NCBI GenBank assembly: GCA_013416635.1
Contig: JACCHT010000002.1
Location: 620,001-684,000, forward strand
Source: Candidatus Thiodubiliella endoseptemdiera
GTDB taxonomy: Bacteria; Pseudomonadota; Gammaproteobacteria; PS1; Pseudothioglobaceae
Direction: 5' to 3'
DNA: 64,000 bases
This document shows, in pieces, positions 39,498 through 48,526 of the stretch. The notes below the pieces were generated by a model that did no database searches, had not been told where the DNA came from, and worked only from the letters and a program-made list of their open reading frames with translations. How positions within the stretch are numbered: the stretch's first letter is position 1; each line of letters opens with the position of its first letter. Position numbers and translations under genes: made by a program.

Positions 39498-39568
39498 CTT
39501 ATTTTCTTTATTTTCTTTATTTTCTTTATTTTCTTTATTTTCTTTATTTTCTTTATTTTCTTTATTTT
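39498..39568. repeat. 9-bp tandem repeat (CTTTATTTT)n
   Basis: Seven perfect 9-base units from 39506 to 39568, preceded by one 8-base unit missing a T. It lies between the nif3 remnant and the IS256-type element. It is a likely slippage (VNTR) tract. Confidence 0.9.
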
Positions 39569-39585
39569 TATGTTTCGGTATAAAG

Positions 39586-40945
39586 GAGAGCGTAAATTAA
39601 ACTGTGTAAATCCTTAAAAAGCTTTTGATCCTATAAAATCAAAAGCATTAAAAATACAAGGAGAAACACAAATGAGTTTAATCAACCACAACGAACTAAA
39701 AAGACAAATCCAAACAGGGGAATTTACCTCCCTTGATAACATCGCAGATGAATTTAAAAACATAATGCGAGAGGTTATTCAAACTGCTAGCGAAGAAGAA
39801 CTATCAAGCCATCTTGGCTATCAAAAAAATCAGTTATCACTAAAAGATAACGACGGTCGTAATTATCGCAATGGGCATAACAAAAAGACTTTAAAATCCA
39901 AGTATGGCAATATAGATGTCGCCATCCCCAGAGATAGGCAAGCCAGTTTTGAGCCACAACTAGTCAAAAAGCGTGAAGTCATTTTAGACGGCAGTGAGGA
40001 TTTAATCTTGTCTCTTTATACCAAAGGCATGAGCGTTAGAGACATTCAAAATCATCTTGATGATTTGTATGGTTATGAGCTATCTACCACCACCATATCC
40101 AACATTACCGAGAAGATTATGGTTAAGGTAGATGAGTGGCAGCATCGTCCTTTAGAGGCGATTTATCCCATCATATTTATGGATGCTACCGTACTTAAAA
40201 TCAAGATTGATTCTGTGGTTAAAAACATTGCTGTGTATATTATGCTGGGTGTAAGTCTTGAAGGTAAAAAAGAGATTATTGGATTTTGGATAGGTGAAAA
40301 CGAAACATCTAAGTACTGGCTCACAGTGTTAAACGATATTAAAAAGCGTGGTATTAACGATGTTTTAATCTTTGCTATTGATGGATTAAATGGCTTTAAT
40401 AAAGCAATAGAGGCTGTTTACCCAAAAGCTGAGGTTCAGCGCTGCATTGTTCACCAAATCCGCTCATCGCTAAGATTTGTGTCTTGGAAAGACACAAAGG
40501 CAGTTGCTAAAGATTTAAAAGCTGTTTACACGGCTTTAAACGAAGAGCAGGCATTATTATCACTAGATGAATTTAAACATATTTGGGATAAAAAATACCC
40601 TAATATTGCCAAATCATGGCATAACCATTGGAGTGAGCTATCAACATTCTTTAAGTATCCGCAAAGCGTTAGAACATTGATATACACAACTAACCCAATA
40701 GAATCATTAAATGCTATTATCAAGAAGAAAACTAAATCTAAGGGCTCATTCCCAACACAAGGATCAGCGCTTAAAATGGTATACTTGGCAACACAACAAA
40801 TACAGGAAAAATGGCAAAGAACTAGAGTTAGAAACTGGGGTGAGATTTACCCTCAATTATGTATATTTTTTGATGAGATTATGGAAAAATACGAGAAATA
40901 GTTAAGAGTGAAAAGGCGGATTTACACAGTTTAATTTACGCTCTC
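39586..40945 (+). mobile_element. IS256-family insertion sequence (1,360 bp)
   Basis: Inverted ends of about 28 bp (GAGAGCGTAAATTAAACTGT... and complement). Flanks are GTATAAAG on the left and GTATAAG on the right, consistent with an 8-bp duplication with one A lost. It contains one intact transposase gene. Confidence 0.9.
39672..40901 (+). CDS. IS256-family (Mutator-type) transposase
   Basis: A 409-residue DDE transposase. It has MREVIQTASEEELSSHLGYQ near the N-terminus, the first catalytic Asp in YPIIFMDATVLKIK, the second in VLIFAIDGLNGFNKAIEAV, CIVHQIRSSLRFVSWKD, and the TNPIESLNAIIKKKTKSKG Glu region. Full length, with GGAG upstream of the ATG, so the element is probably active. Confidence 0.95.
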   Translation: MSLINHNELKRQIQTGEFTSLDNIADEFKNIMREVIQTASEEELSSHLGYQKNQLSLKDNDGRNYRNGHNKKTLKSKYGNIDVAIPRDRQASFEPQLVKKREVILDGSEDLILSLYTKGMSVRDIQNHLDDLYGYELSTTTISNITEKIMVKVDEWQHRPLEAIYPIIFMDATVLKIKIDSVVKNIAVYIMLGVSLEGKKEIIGFWIGENETSKYWLTVLNDIKKRGINDVLIFAIDGLNGFNKAIEAVYPKAEVQRCIVHQIRSSLRFVSWKDTKAVAKDLKAVYTALNEEQALLSLDEFKHIWDKKYPNIAKSWHNHWSELSTFFKYPQSVRTLIYTTNPIESLNAIIKKKTKSKGSFPTQGSALKMVYLATQQIQEKWQRTRVRNWGEIYPQLCIFFDEIMEKYEK

Positions 40946-41454
40946 GTATAAGTATTAGTATCGTCAATACTTTTTATAAACATTTTACTTTCTGAAATAA
41001 TAGTCTTTAAAAATCTCTTTTTTTGTCTCACATTCCAGAGTAACCCCAAAAATGCAGCAATATAAATAATAATCGACAATAAATTTATAGATAAAATCCA
41101 TTTTATGGATATAGAAAGGTCGAATACTCCACTAGATAGCGTTACAAGTATAGAAATAGCAGATAAGAAAATGACTAGAAATAAAGCATAATATTCCCAA
41201 AAAATATTTGTTGAAAGATTTTCATACTTAGTTTTCAATATTTGGGTATTGTTTCCCAAAATATCTAAAACTGCATCATCGCATGCTTTTTCTTTATTAT
41301 CTAATTCTTTAATTGAGTCATCGCATGACTTGGCGTCAGACTGAATGGAATCTATAATATATTTAAAAACAACCAAGGCTGTAGAAGATAATACAACTAG
41401 CGTCGTTGTAGTGATACCATAAAAAATATTAATCTCGGGAATGGTACTACCCAC
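40936..41454 (-). CDS. Unrecognised membrane protein of a two-gene module
   Basis: A 172-residue protein with three hydrophobic helices (near residues 13-34, 82-103 and 113-140), a charged cytoplasmic-looking stretch with two cysteines between the first two, and a basic C-terminal segment (NVRQKKRFLKTI). Its last codons (YTRA) and stop come from the right end of the IS256 element, so the natural C-terminus is probably lost. It begins directly after the stop of the 175-residue gene. I do not recognise the family. Confidence 0.65.
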   Translation of the reverse strand: MGSTIPEINIFYGITTTTLVVLSSTALVVFKYIIDSIQSDAKSCDDSIKELDNKEKACDDAVLDILGNNTQILKTKYENLSTNIFWEYYALFLVIFLSAISILVTLSSGVFDLSISIKWILSINLLSIIIYIAAFLGLLWNVRQKKRFLKTIISESKMFIKSIDDTNTYTRA

Positions 41455-41982
41455 TTAGGATAAAAGGCTTATCTTATTTTTAATCTCATCAAATAGAACA
41501 GATAAAAAACTACCTCGCATACGCCCGTTAAACGAGGCATCGGCTGTTTTCAAAGCGTCACTTTTTTCATCGCGATAGGCGGATTCACCTGCTAAAACGA
41601 AATGAGAAACGCCGATATCTTGACTTGCGTTAATATTTAAAATTTCGCCGTTATCATCATCACCAACTAGTGCTTGAAACCTACCTTCTTCACATTGTTT
41701 TTCGCAAATAATTGAGATTTTTTGTGTTTTTAATAGGGTCCTGGCTTGTTTCAAAAACTTGTCATAGAAATTTGCTTTAAGTCTGCCTGTAAAAATTTTT
41801 ATATCTGTCTTATTTTCAATGGCATACTTAAACAAATACTCAGTAACAACTTCAGCATGTGCAATCGATGAATTATCAAACTCAATAATTTCTTTTTCTT
41901 TTCTTTGGTAATGTTTTTCTACCATCTCTCTGTATGCGTTTATTTCAGCATCAGATTGGTAATTACTTTTATTTTTTTTCAT
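41455..41982 (-). CDS. Unrecognised soluble protein of a two-gene module
   Basis: A 175-residue charged protein without signal peptide. Distinct segments are AHAEVVTEYLFKYAIENKTD, IKIFTGRLKANFYDKFL, and a C-terminal ASFNGRMRGSFLSVLFDEI. Its stop is immediately followed by the ATG of the membrane protein, suggesting they act together. Soluble-plus-membrane pairs of this size are common among defence and toxin modules, but I cannot assign a function. Confidence 0.65.
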   Translation of the reverse strand: MKKNKSNYQSDAEINAYREMVEKHYQRKEKEIIEFDNSSIAHAEVVTEYLFKYAIENKTDIKIFTGRLKANFYDKFLKQARTLLKTQKISIICEKQCEEGRFQALVGDDDNGEILNINASQDIGVSHFVLAGESAYRDEKSDALKTADASFNGRMRGSFLSVLFDEIKNKISLLS

Positions 41983-42057
41983 GATAGATTAATTTTAGCA
42001 CATTAAAATTTACAAGGTTGCGAATTATAAAGTTATTACACTTTTTTGTCAAAATTA

Positions 42058-42798
42058 TTACACTTTGTTATCAATATCAACAAATTGATGCTTAAGACCA
42101 AACTTATCACTCAAATGTTGACACAGGGCTTGCACGCCATAGCGTTCGGTGGCGTGGTGTCCTGCGGATATGAAAGCGATATTGTTTTCTTTGGCAATCG
42201 CTGGAATTTGCTCGGATACTTCGCCAGTGATAAAGGCATCTGCACCTACTGCAATAGCGTGTTCAATATAGCTTTGTGCGCCGCCTGTGCACCATGCAAT
42301 ATGTTTTAATGCTTTATCGTCATCACCAAAAACTAAAGGCGCTCGGTTAAGTGCTTGCTTAATGGTATTTGAGAGTTGTGATAATGTCAGATCAACTTCC
42401 CCTTGCCAAACTAGTGTATCGCCAATGGGTTTAGGATTTTTTATACCAAAACGCTGTGCAAGTTGGATGTTATTGCCCACTGTTGTGTGTGCGTCAAGTG
42501 GTAAGTGGTAGGCGAATAAATTAATGTTATTGTCTAGTAGAGCTTTTATGCGGTTTTTTTTGACGCCTGTAATGCGTTGGTCTTCGCCTTTCCAAAAGAA
42601 ACCGTGGTGGACAAATAAGGCATCGGCTTTTTCATCTATGGCACGGTCGATTAAATCTTGGTTAGCGCTAACGCCAGAAATGATATTTTGGATGTCAGAT
42701 TTACCTTCAACTTGCAAGCCATTTGGGCAATAATCTTTGAATCTATCAACTTTTAGATAGTCGTGGCAATAGCTGGATAGTGTTTTGTTATTGACCAT
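42058..42798 (-). CDS. Nif3-like dinuclear metal centre hexameric protein (YbgI family)
   Basis: A 246-residue Nif3/YbgI protein. Metal-ligand histidines are in ALFVHHGFFWKGED near residue 65, LFAYHLPLDAH near 96 and FISAGHHATERYG near 217. The start MVNNKTLSSYCHDYL at 42798 is the family start; codons upstream belong to hisC. It overlaps hisC by 11 bases. A decayed copy of its 3' part lies 2.6 kb away. Confidence 0.9.
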   Translation of the reverse strand: MVNNKTLSSYCHDYLKVDRFKDYCPNGLQVEGKSDIQNIISGVSANQDLIDRAIDEKADALFVHHGFFWKGEDQRITGVKKNRIKALLDNNINLFAYHLPLDAHTTVGNNIQLAQRFGIKNPKPIGDTLVWQGEVDLTLSQLSNTIKQALNRAPLVFGDDDKALKHIAWCTGGAQSYIEHAIAVGADAFITGEVSEQIPAIAKENNIAFISAGHHATERYGVQALCQHLSDKFGLKHQFVDIDNKV

Positions 42799-43851
42799 AG
42801 AATTGCTCCACAATATTGATGAATTGTTGATTTTCTTTACTAGTACCAATGGTAACACGCAGGCAATCGGTGAGTTTTGGAGTGTTGGCTAGGTTTTTAA
42901 TGAGAACACCATTTTGTTTGAGATTTTCAAATAATTGATTGGCCTTAGGGGCTTTAAATAAGAGGAAATTTGCCTGCGATGGATAGACTTTTAAGCCATC
43001 AATTGCCTTTAAGGCGGACGATAATTTACTGCGTTGTTGTAGGATGGTTTTTGCATTGGCATCAATATCTGCGCGTTCGCTTAATAAAAAATTGGCACTC
43101 ACTTGAGTTAAGGTATTGATATTATAAGGTAAACGCAATTTATCTAATTGCTCCACAGTATCTTGTGCGCCGATTAATAAGCCTAAACGCAAGCCTGCAA
43201 AACCAATTTTGAGATGGTTCTGAGCAAAACTAAGTTAGGGTATTTTGCAATATCGGCTAAAAAACTATCATCGGCATACGCATAATATGCCTCATCCAGC
43301 ACCACCATTGCAGTGGTTGAAGTGATGATTTTTTCAATCGTTGCCCTATCAAAAGAATTACCAGTCGGATTATTTGGGTAGGCAATAAAAATCAGTTTTG
43401 GTTGATGAGTTGCAATTGCCGATAGCATCACAGGCAAATCAATTTCGAACTCATCGGTTAAATCCACGCCTTGGTAATTCAGGTGGGTGAATTTTGAAAT
43501 CATATCATACATCACAAAACTCGGCTCGACGCTCAAAATGGTGTCGCCCGCCTCACACGCTAAGGCTAATAATTGGATTAATTCATCAGAACCATTGCCT
43601 AATAACACACCGAATGCATCAGGAATATTCATTAATTCACGCAACGATTGTTGCAATTCTAGTGCGTTAGGGTTTGGATAACGATTCAAATCTGCATCGG
43701 CTAAATATGCCAAATATTGACCAATTAAATCCTCTGCTAAAGGAAAAGGAGACTCCATCGCATCCAACTTTACCATATTTTCCGAGGGGGGTACATGGTA
43801 GGCGTTAATTGCTTGAATATCGCTGCGAAGCCAATTGTTGATAAAACTCAT
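42788..43851 (-). CDS. hisC: Histidinol-phosphate aminotransferase (one frameshift)
   Basis: PLP enzyme of histidine synthesis. It has LGNGSDELIQLLALA, FIAYPNNPTGNSFDRATIE and VLDEAYYAYADDS. The PLP lysine is in RTISK just before the break. The frame shifts near 43205 in an AAAA run: ISK must continue IGFAGLRLGLLIG. The rest of the C-terminal domain is conserved. The start overlaps the thiD stop by four bases. Confidence 0.92.
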
Positions 43852-44603
43852 AGGGGTTTCCTGTTAGGGTGTTTTTGCATTTTACCAATACTTTTGGCAT
43901 TTAACAAAGTTTGATAAGTGTAGTCTAATGCTTGTTGACAAATATCTTCCATAGATAAATCTTGTGCAACCAAACTCGCAATCGCACTCGACAAAGTGCA
44001 ACCAGAGCCGTGATAATTGCCTAGTAATTTGGCATAAGTATAACTTTTTATTAAATTTCCACACTGATATAAACGATGCTCTATTTCACTATCTGACACA
44101 TCTGTTGTCGTTACCAGCACCCATTCACAAGGTAAGGAAGTGACTTTTTGCTGTTCGTTTTCGCCCACAGCCAATGCTGATAATTCAGCAGAATTCGGGG
44201 TAAGAATATGCACCAAAGGCAACAAATCGTTTTTTAAAGTTGCGATCGCCTGTGTCTGCAACAACACATCATCAGTACTTGATTTAATAATTGGATCTAA
44301 GACAACAGTGAGCACTTGATTCTTTAACAATTCAACAATCACCTGAATTTGCATCGCAGAAGAAAGCAACCCAATCTTAACTACCTGCAGCTCAATATCC
44401 ATTTGCAGATGCTGAAATTGTTTGGCAATTAATGCATTATCTATCGCCTGAATTTCCGCAACCGACTGTGTATTTTGCACTGTTAGCACCGTCGCAATCG
44501 GCAATGGCGTTAAACCAAATTGATTAATGGTTTCAATATCAGCGCTGAGTCCCGCACCTCCGCAAGGATCAAGCCCTGATAAAACTAAAACAGTGTCATT
44601 CAA
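43848..44603 (-). CDS. thiD: Hydroxymethylpyrimidine/phosphomethylpyrimidine kinase
   Basis: Thiamine-pathway kinase of the ribokinase fold, 251 residues. It has [20 protein letters not shown] near the N-terminus, [30 protein letters not shown], and the ATP-site [20 protein letters not shown]. It overlaps dsbA and hisC at its two ends. Confidence 0.92.
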   Translation of the reverse strand: MNDTVLVLSGLDPCGGAGLSADIETINQFGLTPLPIATVLTVQNTQSVAEIQAIDNALIAKQFQHLQMDIELQVVKIGLLSSAMQIQVIVELLKNQVLTVVLDPIIKSSTDDVLLQTQAIATLKNDLLPLVHILTPNSAELSALAVGENEQQKVTSLPCEWVLVTTTDVSDSEIEHRLYQCGNLIKSYTYAKLLGNYHGSGCTLSSAIASLVAQDLSMEDICQQALDYTYQTLLNAKSIGKMQKHPNRKPL

Positions 44604-45210
44604 TCTTGCTTTCTTTTTTGATTAAAAAATCTACCACTTCAAGCATTCTACTGTGTGTTCCTGCGTGGGTAGCATCTGTCCAATATTTGCCATTAACCAC
44701 AATCACTGGTACACCTTTAATCTTATATTTAGTGGAGTTGAGTGTGGCTTTATTGAGCTTAATGCGAACGGCAAAAGATTTAAATGCTTTTTCTACCTTT
44801 TCCTTGTTCACACCGAAAGAAACTACCCAATTAATAAAACTTGTTTTAGAATTGAAATTTTTATTTTTTGCATGAATGGCGCTGAATAATGGCTCATGTA
44901 ATTTACCAAGTAGGTCTAATTCTTCTAAGACAAAGTAAAAAATAGCCCCTTTCTTCCAACGCTTAGAAAACACCGCGGGCTGTTGCACAAATTCAGCATT
45001 GGCAGGTAATTTTTTTAACCATGCATGTAGCACCGGCTCAAGATTATAACAATGTGGGCAGTAATACCAAAATAACTCCCGCACTTCAATTTTATCTCCT
45101 GTGGTAGTTTTAACAGGTTTCTCAAGTGCAATATAATCAATACCTTCATCATAATCAGCATACACAAAAGTGGTGAATGCCAGTAGCAGTCCTAATACTA
45201 TATTTTTCAT
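44596..45210 (-). CDS. dsbA: Thiol:disulfide interchange protein DsbA-like
   Basis: Periplasmic disulfide oxidase. The 204-residue protein has a signal peptide ([18 protein letters not shown]), a CPHC active site in [17 protein letters not shown] near residue 50, and the cis-Pro loop [15 protein letters not shown]. Its order between folK and thiD is compact, with one-base and eight-base overlaps. Confidence 0.9.
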   Translation of the reverse strand: MKNIVLGLLLAFTTFVYADYDEGIDYIALEKPVKTTTGDKIEVRELFWYYCPHCYNLEPVLHAWLKKLPANAEFVQQPAVFSKRWKKGAIFYFVLEELDLLGKLHEPLFSAIHAKNKNFNSKTSFINWVVSFGVNKEKVEKAFKSFAVRIKLNKATLNSTKYKIKGVPVIVVNGKYWTDATHAGTHSRMLEVVDFLIKKESKIE

Positions 45211-45707
45211 TATTTCTCCTTTTCCAAAATGTTGATATTATACGATTGCAATGCATCCATCGTGGCACTCAATTGCGTATAAGTTTTCTGTTCAATCGGG
45301 TGCATACCGTCAGGATTGAGTTGTGCAAGGGGTGCAAGTACAAAATTGTATTTCAAAATATCATCTCTTGGCAAATTATACATCTCATCAATTACTGCAT
45401 CATATAGTACTAAATCCAAATCCACGCTTCGTGAAGAAAATTTTGGCTGCGATCTGTCACGCCCTTGCTTATCTTCAATCGTGTGTAACACACTAATCAC
45501 ATCAACCACGCTCAAATCCGTCGTCGCATTCACACCCACATTGTAGAAATCATCACCTTCAAATCCTGCTGACACACTCTCAAAAATATCCGAGCACTCA
45601 ATGTCAAAAAAATTCAGTCGCAACCCATCTATCGCCTGTGCCACATTGTGGCTGCGATTTTCGTTTGAGCCAATATTGATGTGAATATTAGCCACAACTA
45701 CGCTCAA
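45210..45707 (-). CDS. folK: 2-amino-4-hydroxy-6-hydroxymethyldihydropteridine pyrophosphokinase
   Basis: HPPK of folate synthesis, 165 residues. It has [20 protein letters not shown] near the start, [20 protein letters not shown], and the signature [12 protein letters not shown] with the two Mg-binding aspartates. It overlaps folB by 20 bases; a GTG at 45695 is an alternative start. Confidence 0.9.
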   Translation of the reverse strand: MSVVVANIHINIGSNENRSHNVAQAIDGLRLNFFDIECSDIFESVSAGFEGDDFYNVGVNATTDLSVVDVISVLHTIEDKQGRDRSQPKFSSRSVDLDLVLYDAVIDEMYNLPRDDILKYNFVLAPLAQLNPDGMHPIEQKTYTQLSATMDALQSYNINILEKEK

Positions 45708-46041
45708 TAATTACGCCCACGCCCTTAGCCCCTGTAATTGCCTCGCCTTTATTCAGCGTTAACTTCACTTTTTCTACGCCAAATTCATTGATAATAATTT
45801 GCGTAATTTTCTCTGCCAAAGTTTCCACTAATTGAAATTCACTATTTTGCACAAAATCAATCAAGCGTTTAGAGACCGCCTTATAATCAAGCGTTTGGTC
45901 AATATGGTCCGTCTCACTCGCCGCTTTAATATCCGCCGACATTTCAATATCCAACACAATATCTTGGCGAATTTTACGCTCCCAATCGTAAATACCAATC
46001 ACGCAATCAATCTTTAAACCTTGTATAAATACAATATCCAT
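45688..46041 (-). CDS. folB: Dihydroneopterin aldolase
   Basis: Folate-pathway aldolase of 117 residues. It starts MDIVFIQGLKIDCVIGIYDW; LDYKAVSKRLIDFVQNSEF and LVETLAEKITQIIINEF match the family, with the catalytic-site KGEAITGAKGVGV at the end. It heads a folB-folK-dsbA-thiD-hisC-nif3 run with overlapping ends. Confidence 0.92.
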   Translation of the reverse strand: MDIVFIQGLKIDCVIGIYDWERKIRQDIVLDIEMSADIKAASETDHIDQTLDYKAVSKRLIDFVQNSEFQLVETLAEKITQIIINEFGVEKVKLTLNKGEAITGAKGVGVIIERSCG

Positions 46042-46077
46042 AGTAACATTTAATTTTTTTCGTTAAATAAGGGTGCT

Positions 46078-46655
46078 ATGTTACCTATTTTGATTATTAT
46101 CGGTTACCTAATCGGCTCAATTTCCAGTGCAATTTTAGTTTGCAAAGCCTTCGGACTCCCCGACCCTCGCACTCAAGGCTCAAACAACCCTGGCGCAACC
46201 AATGTTCTACGCATCGGTGGCAAAAAAGCTGCTGCCATCACCCTTATCGGTGACGGTACAAAAGGTGCTATCCCTGTTCTCATTGCGCATTATTTTGGTG
46301 TTGATTTATTCACATTAACCTTGGTGGCGTTGGCCGCATTTTTAGGTCATGTCTACCCAATTTTCTTTAACTTTAAAGGGGAAAAGGTGTGGCAACACTT
46401 TTAGGTGCTTTATTCGCACTCAATTATTTAGTTGGCCTAAGTTTTGTATTTATTTGGGTTTTTGTTGCCAAAGTATTAAAAATTTCATCATTATCTGCAC
46501 TCATTGCTACTATATTGATGCCCATAATTTTTTACCTTTTAAGTCAAGATTTAAATGCTACTTATATCATTACGCTTATCTGCATTTGGGTTTTTTATAC
46601 TCACAGAGGAAATATTCAAAGACTGCTTCATAATAAAGAAGGGAAAATCAATTAG
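46078..46655 (+). CDS. plsY: Glycerol-3-phosphate acyltransferase PlsY (one frameshift)
   Basis: Inner-membrane acyltransferase that uses acyl-phosphate. It has the PlsY loops [33 protein letters not shown] (residues 13 to about 45) and [14 protein letters not shown]. The GGGG run near 46380 has lost a base: FKG must continue [14 protein letters not shown]. Several membrane helices follow. The TAG stop shares its G with the first base of a degenerate MITE. Confidence 0.9.
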
Positions 46656-46745
46656 AGACCTTTGCATAATGTAGAGATGATTAACAAAATAACAAATTTT
46701 ATGTATTGAGATTTTTTTAAATCTGCTCCAGAAGAACTGCAACTA
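46655..46745 (-). mobile_element. Degenerate, truncated MITE (copy 7)
   Basis: Matches the left half of the 161-bp element (GAGACCTTTGCATAA, GATGATTAACAAAATAACA, AAATCTGCTCC) with many differences; the right half and right terminus are not recognisable. Confidence 0.7.
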
Positions 46746-46773
46746 TAGCCATTTCCCAGGGAGGGTAAGTGCC

Positions 46774-47532
46774 TCAAGTTTTAACATTGACACCTTTTTT
46801 AAGCAAATAAAGCGATAACATTGTCAGCACAAAAATCATCACTATTAGCACAAAAATTGAAGTGAAAAAATTAGTAGTGCTGGTACCTAAAAATCCCAAT
46901 CTAAAACTATCCACCATGTAATAAATCGGGTTAAATTGACTAACACTTTGCCAAAATTCAGGCAAGATTTCAACGCTATAAAACATCCCTCCAAGATAAG
47001 TCATTGGCATCAGAATAAAAGTAGGAACGATAGAAATATCATCAAAAGACTGGGCAAATATTGCGTTAATAAAACCTGCTAAAGAAAATAAAATGGCTGT
47101 TAATAGAAAGGTAATAAGTGTGACTGGTAAAGAATAAATTTGAAAATCTATAAAGAGTGAAACTGCAATAAACACCCCAATACCCACAAAAAAACCTCGT
47201 GCCACACCACCCGAAATATAACCCAATAAAATTACCCAATACGGCACAGGAGAAACCAACATTTCCTCAATGCTGTGATTAAATTTTGCCAAAAAAAACG
47301 AAGAAACCGTATTGGCATAAGAGTTCTGGATAACCGTCATTAAAATAATACCAGGGATGATAAATTGCAAATAACCCACACCCTGCATTTGCCCAATTCT
47401 CTCACCCATCAAACCGCCAAAAATCAATAAATAGAGCGAAGTGGTAATAATGGGCGGGAATATTGTTTGCACCCAAATCCGAGAAAATCGCAGAATTTCT
47501 TTGATAACAATGGTTTTATATTGAACCCACAT
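46774..47532 (-). CDS. yadH: ABC-2 type transporter permease (YadH-like)
   Basis: A 252-residue inner membrane permease with six hydrophobic segments and the ABC-2 signature region MPMTYLGGMFYSVEILP followed by FNPIYYMVDSFRLGFLG. It starts two bases after the ATPase gene. The pair resembles E. coli YadG-YadH; the substrate is unknown. Confidence 0.88.
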   Translation of the reverse strand: MWVQYKTIVIKEILRFSRIWVQTIFPPIITTSLYLLIFGGLMGERIGQMQGVGYLQFIIPGIILMTVIQNSYANTVSSFFLAKFNHSIEEMLVSPVPYWVILLGYISGGVARGFFVGIGVFIAVSLFIDFQIYSLPVTLITFLLTAILFSLAGFINAIFAQSFDDISIVPTFILMPMTYLGGMFYSVEILPEFWQSVSQFNPIYYMVDSFRLGFLGTSTTNFFTSIFVLIVMIFVLTMLSLYLLKKGVNVKT

Positions 47533-47534
47533 AA

Positions 47535-48446
47535 TTATTTATTCACCAAATTTAAAAATAAAGTTTCCAAGCGATTTTGTGCACTCCTTACATGAGTAAT
47601 TTCGATATCGTTCTGAGCCAATGTTTGCAATACCTGGGTAATGCCGATACCTGATTCCACCGATGCTTCCAATGAATATTCATCTAATTGTGTGATTGAA
47701 AATTCTAATTCAGCTGGGATGTTGGTTAGTTTCTTCGCGCTTTCTAAAATCAAAACTTGTTGCGATACTTGCGCCAATAATTGCTTCATACTCGTCTGTT
47801 CAACGATTTTTCCATCATTGACAATGGCAATATTACGACATAAAGACTCTGCCTCTTCTAAATAATGCGTAGTCAAAATAATCGTCATTCCATCTTTATT
47901 AAGTTCTTTCAGAAACTGCCACATTGAACGACGGATTTCCACATCCACCCCCGCACTTGGTTCATCCAAGATCAGAATTTTAGGCTTATGAACAAGTGCC
48001 CTTGCCAACATTAAACGCCTTTTCATCCCGCCTGAAAGTGACTTTGCCATATCATGGCGTTTATCCCACAGTTCTACGCGCTTTAACAATGCTTTGGCAT
48101 TTTTTCGTGCTTGATTGCGTTCAATTCCGTGATAACCCGCTTGGTTAATCAAAATTTCTTCAATCGGTTCAAATGGATTAAAATTAAACTCCTGTGGCAT
48201 CAAACCAATCAAACTTTTTACCTTTGCAACATTCTTAGATTGTTCTAAACCCAGCACACTAATGTTACCCGCTGTTTTTTCTAACAATCCACAAATAATC
48301 CCAATCATCGTGGTTTTCCCTGCACCATTACTGCCCAATAGAGCAAAAAAATCACCTTCTGCCACCGATAAATTTATCCCTTTCAAGGCGTGAAAATCAT
48401 TGGCATAGGTTTTGGTTAACGATTGAATTTTGAGTGCTTTTGACAT
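47535..48446 (-). CDS. yadG: ABC transporter ATP-binding protein (YadG-like)
   Basis: A 303-residue ATPase with Walker A GSNGAGKTTMIGIICG, VPQ-type Q-loop MPQEFNFNPFEPIEEI, signature LSGGMKRRLMLARAL, Walker B ILILDEPSAGVD and H-loop LTTHYLEEAE. The NFNPFE and NQAGYHGIER segments are YadG-like. An ATG six bases further upstream is possible. Confidence 0.9.
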   Translation of the reverse strand: MSKALKIQSLTKTYANDFHALKGINLSVAEGDFFALLGSNGAGKTTMIGIICGLLEKTAGNISVLGLEQSKNVAKVKSLIGLMPQEFNFNPFEPIEEILINQAGYHGIERNQARKNAKALLKRVELWDKRHDMAKSLSGGMKRRLMLARALVHKPKILILDEPSAGVDVEIRRSMWQFLKELNKDGMTIILTTHYLEEAESLCRNIAIVNDGKIVEQTSMKQLLAQVSQQVLILESAKKLTNIPAELEFSITQLDEYSLEASVESGIGITQVLQTLAQNDIEITHVRSAQNRLETLFLNLVNK

Positions 48447-48526
48447 GGGCATATATTATCCACTTTTAATACGCTATCAGTGATATTTATGCGATAATTA
48501 CCCACTTTATAATTACACTGTGTCCT

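Noticed and set aside
39498-39568. Regular repeat considered as a CRISPR-like array
   Set aside because: Units are 9 bases, perfectly tandem and without spacers; it is a simple VNTR.
39168-39617. 149-codon frame on the plus strand before IS256
   Set aside because: It is antisense to the nif3 remnant and continues into the tandem repeat (FIFFIFF); no protein family.
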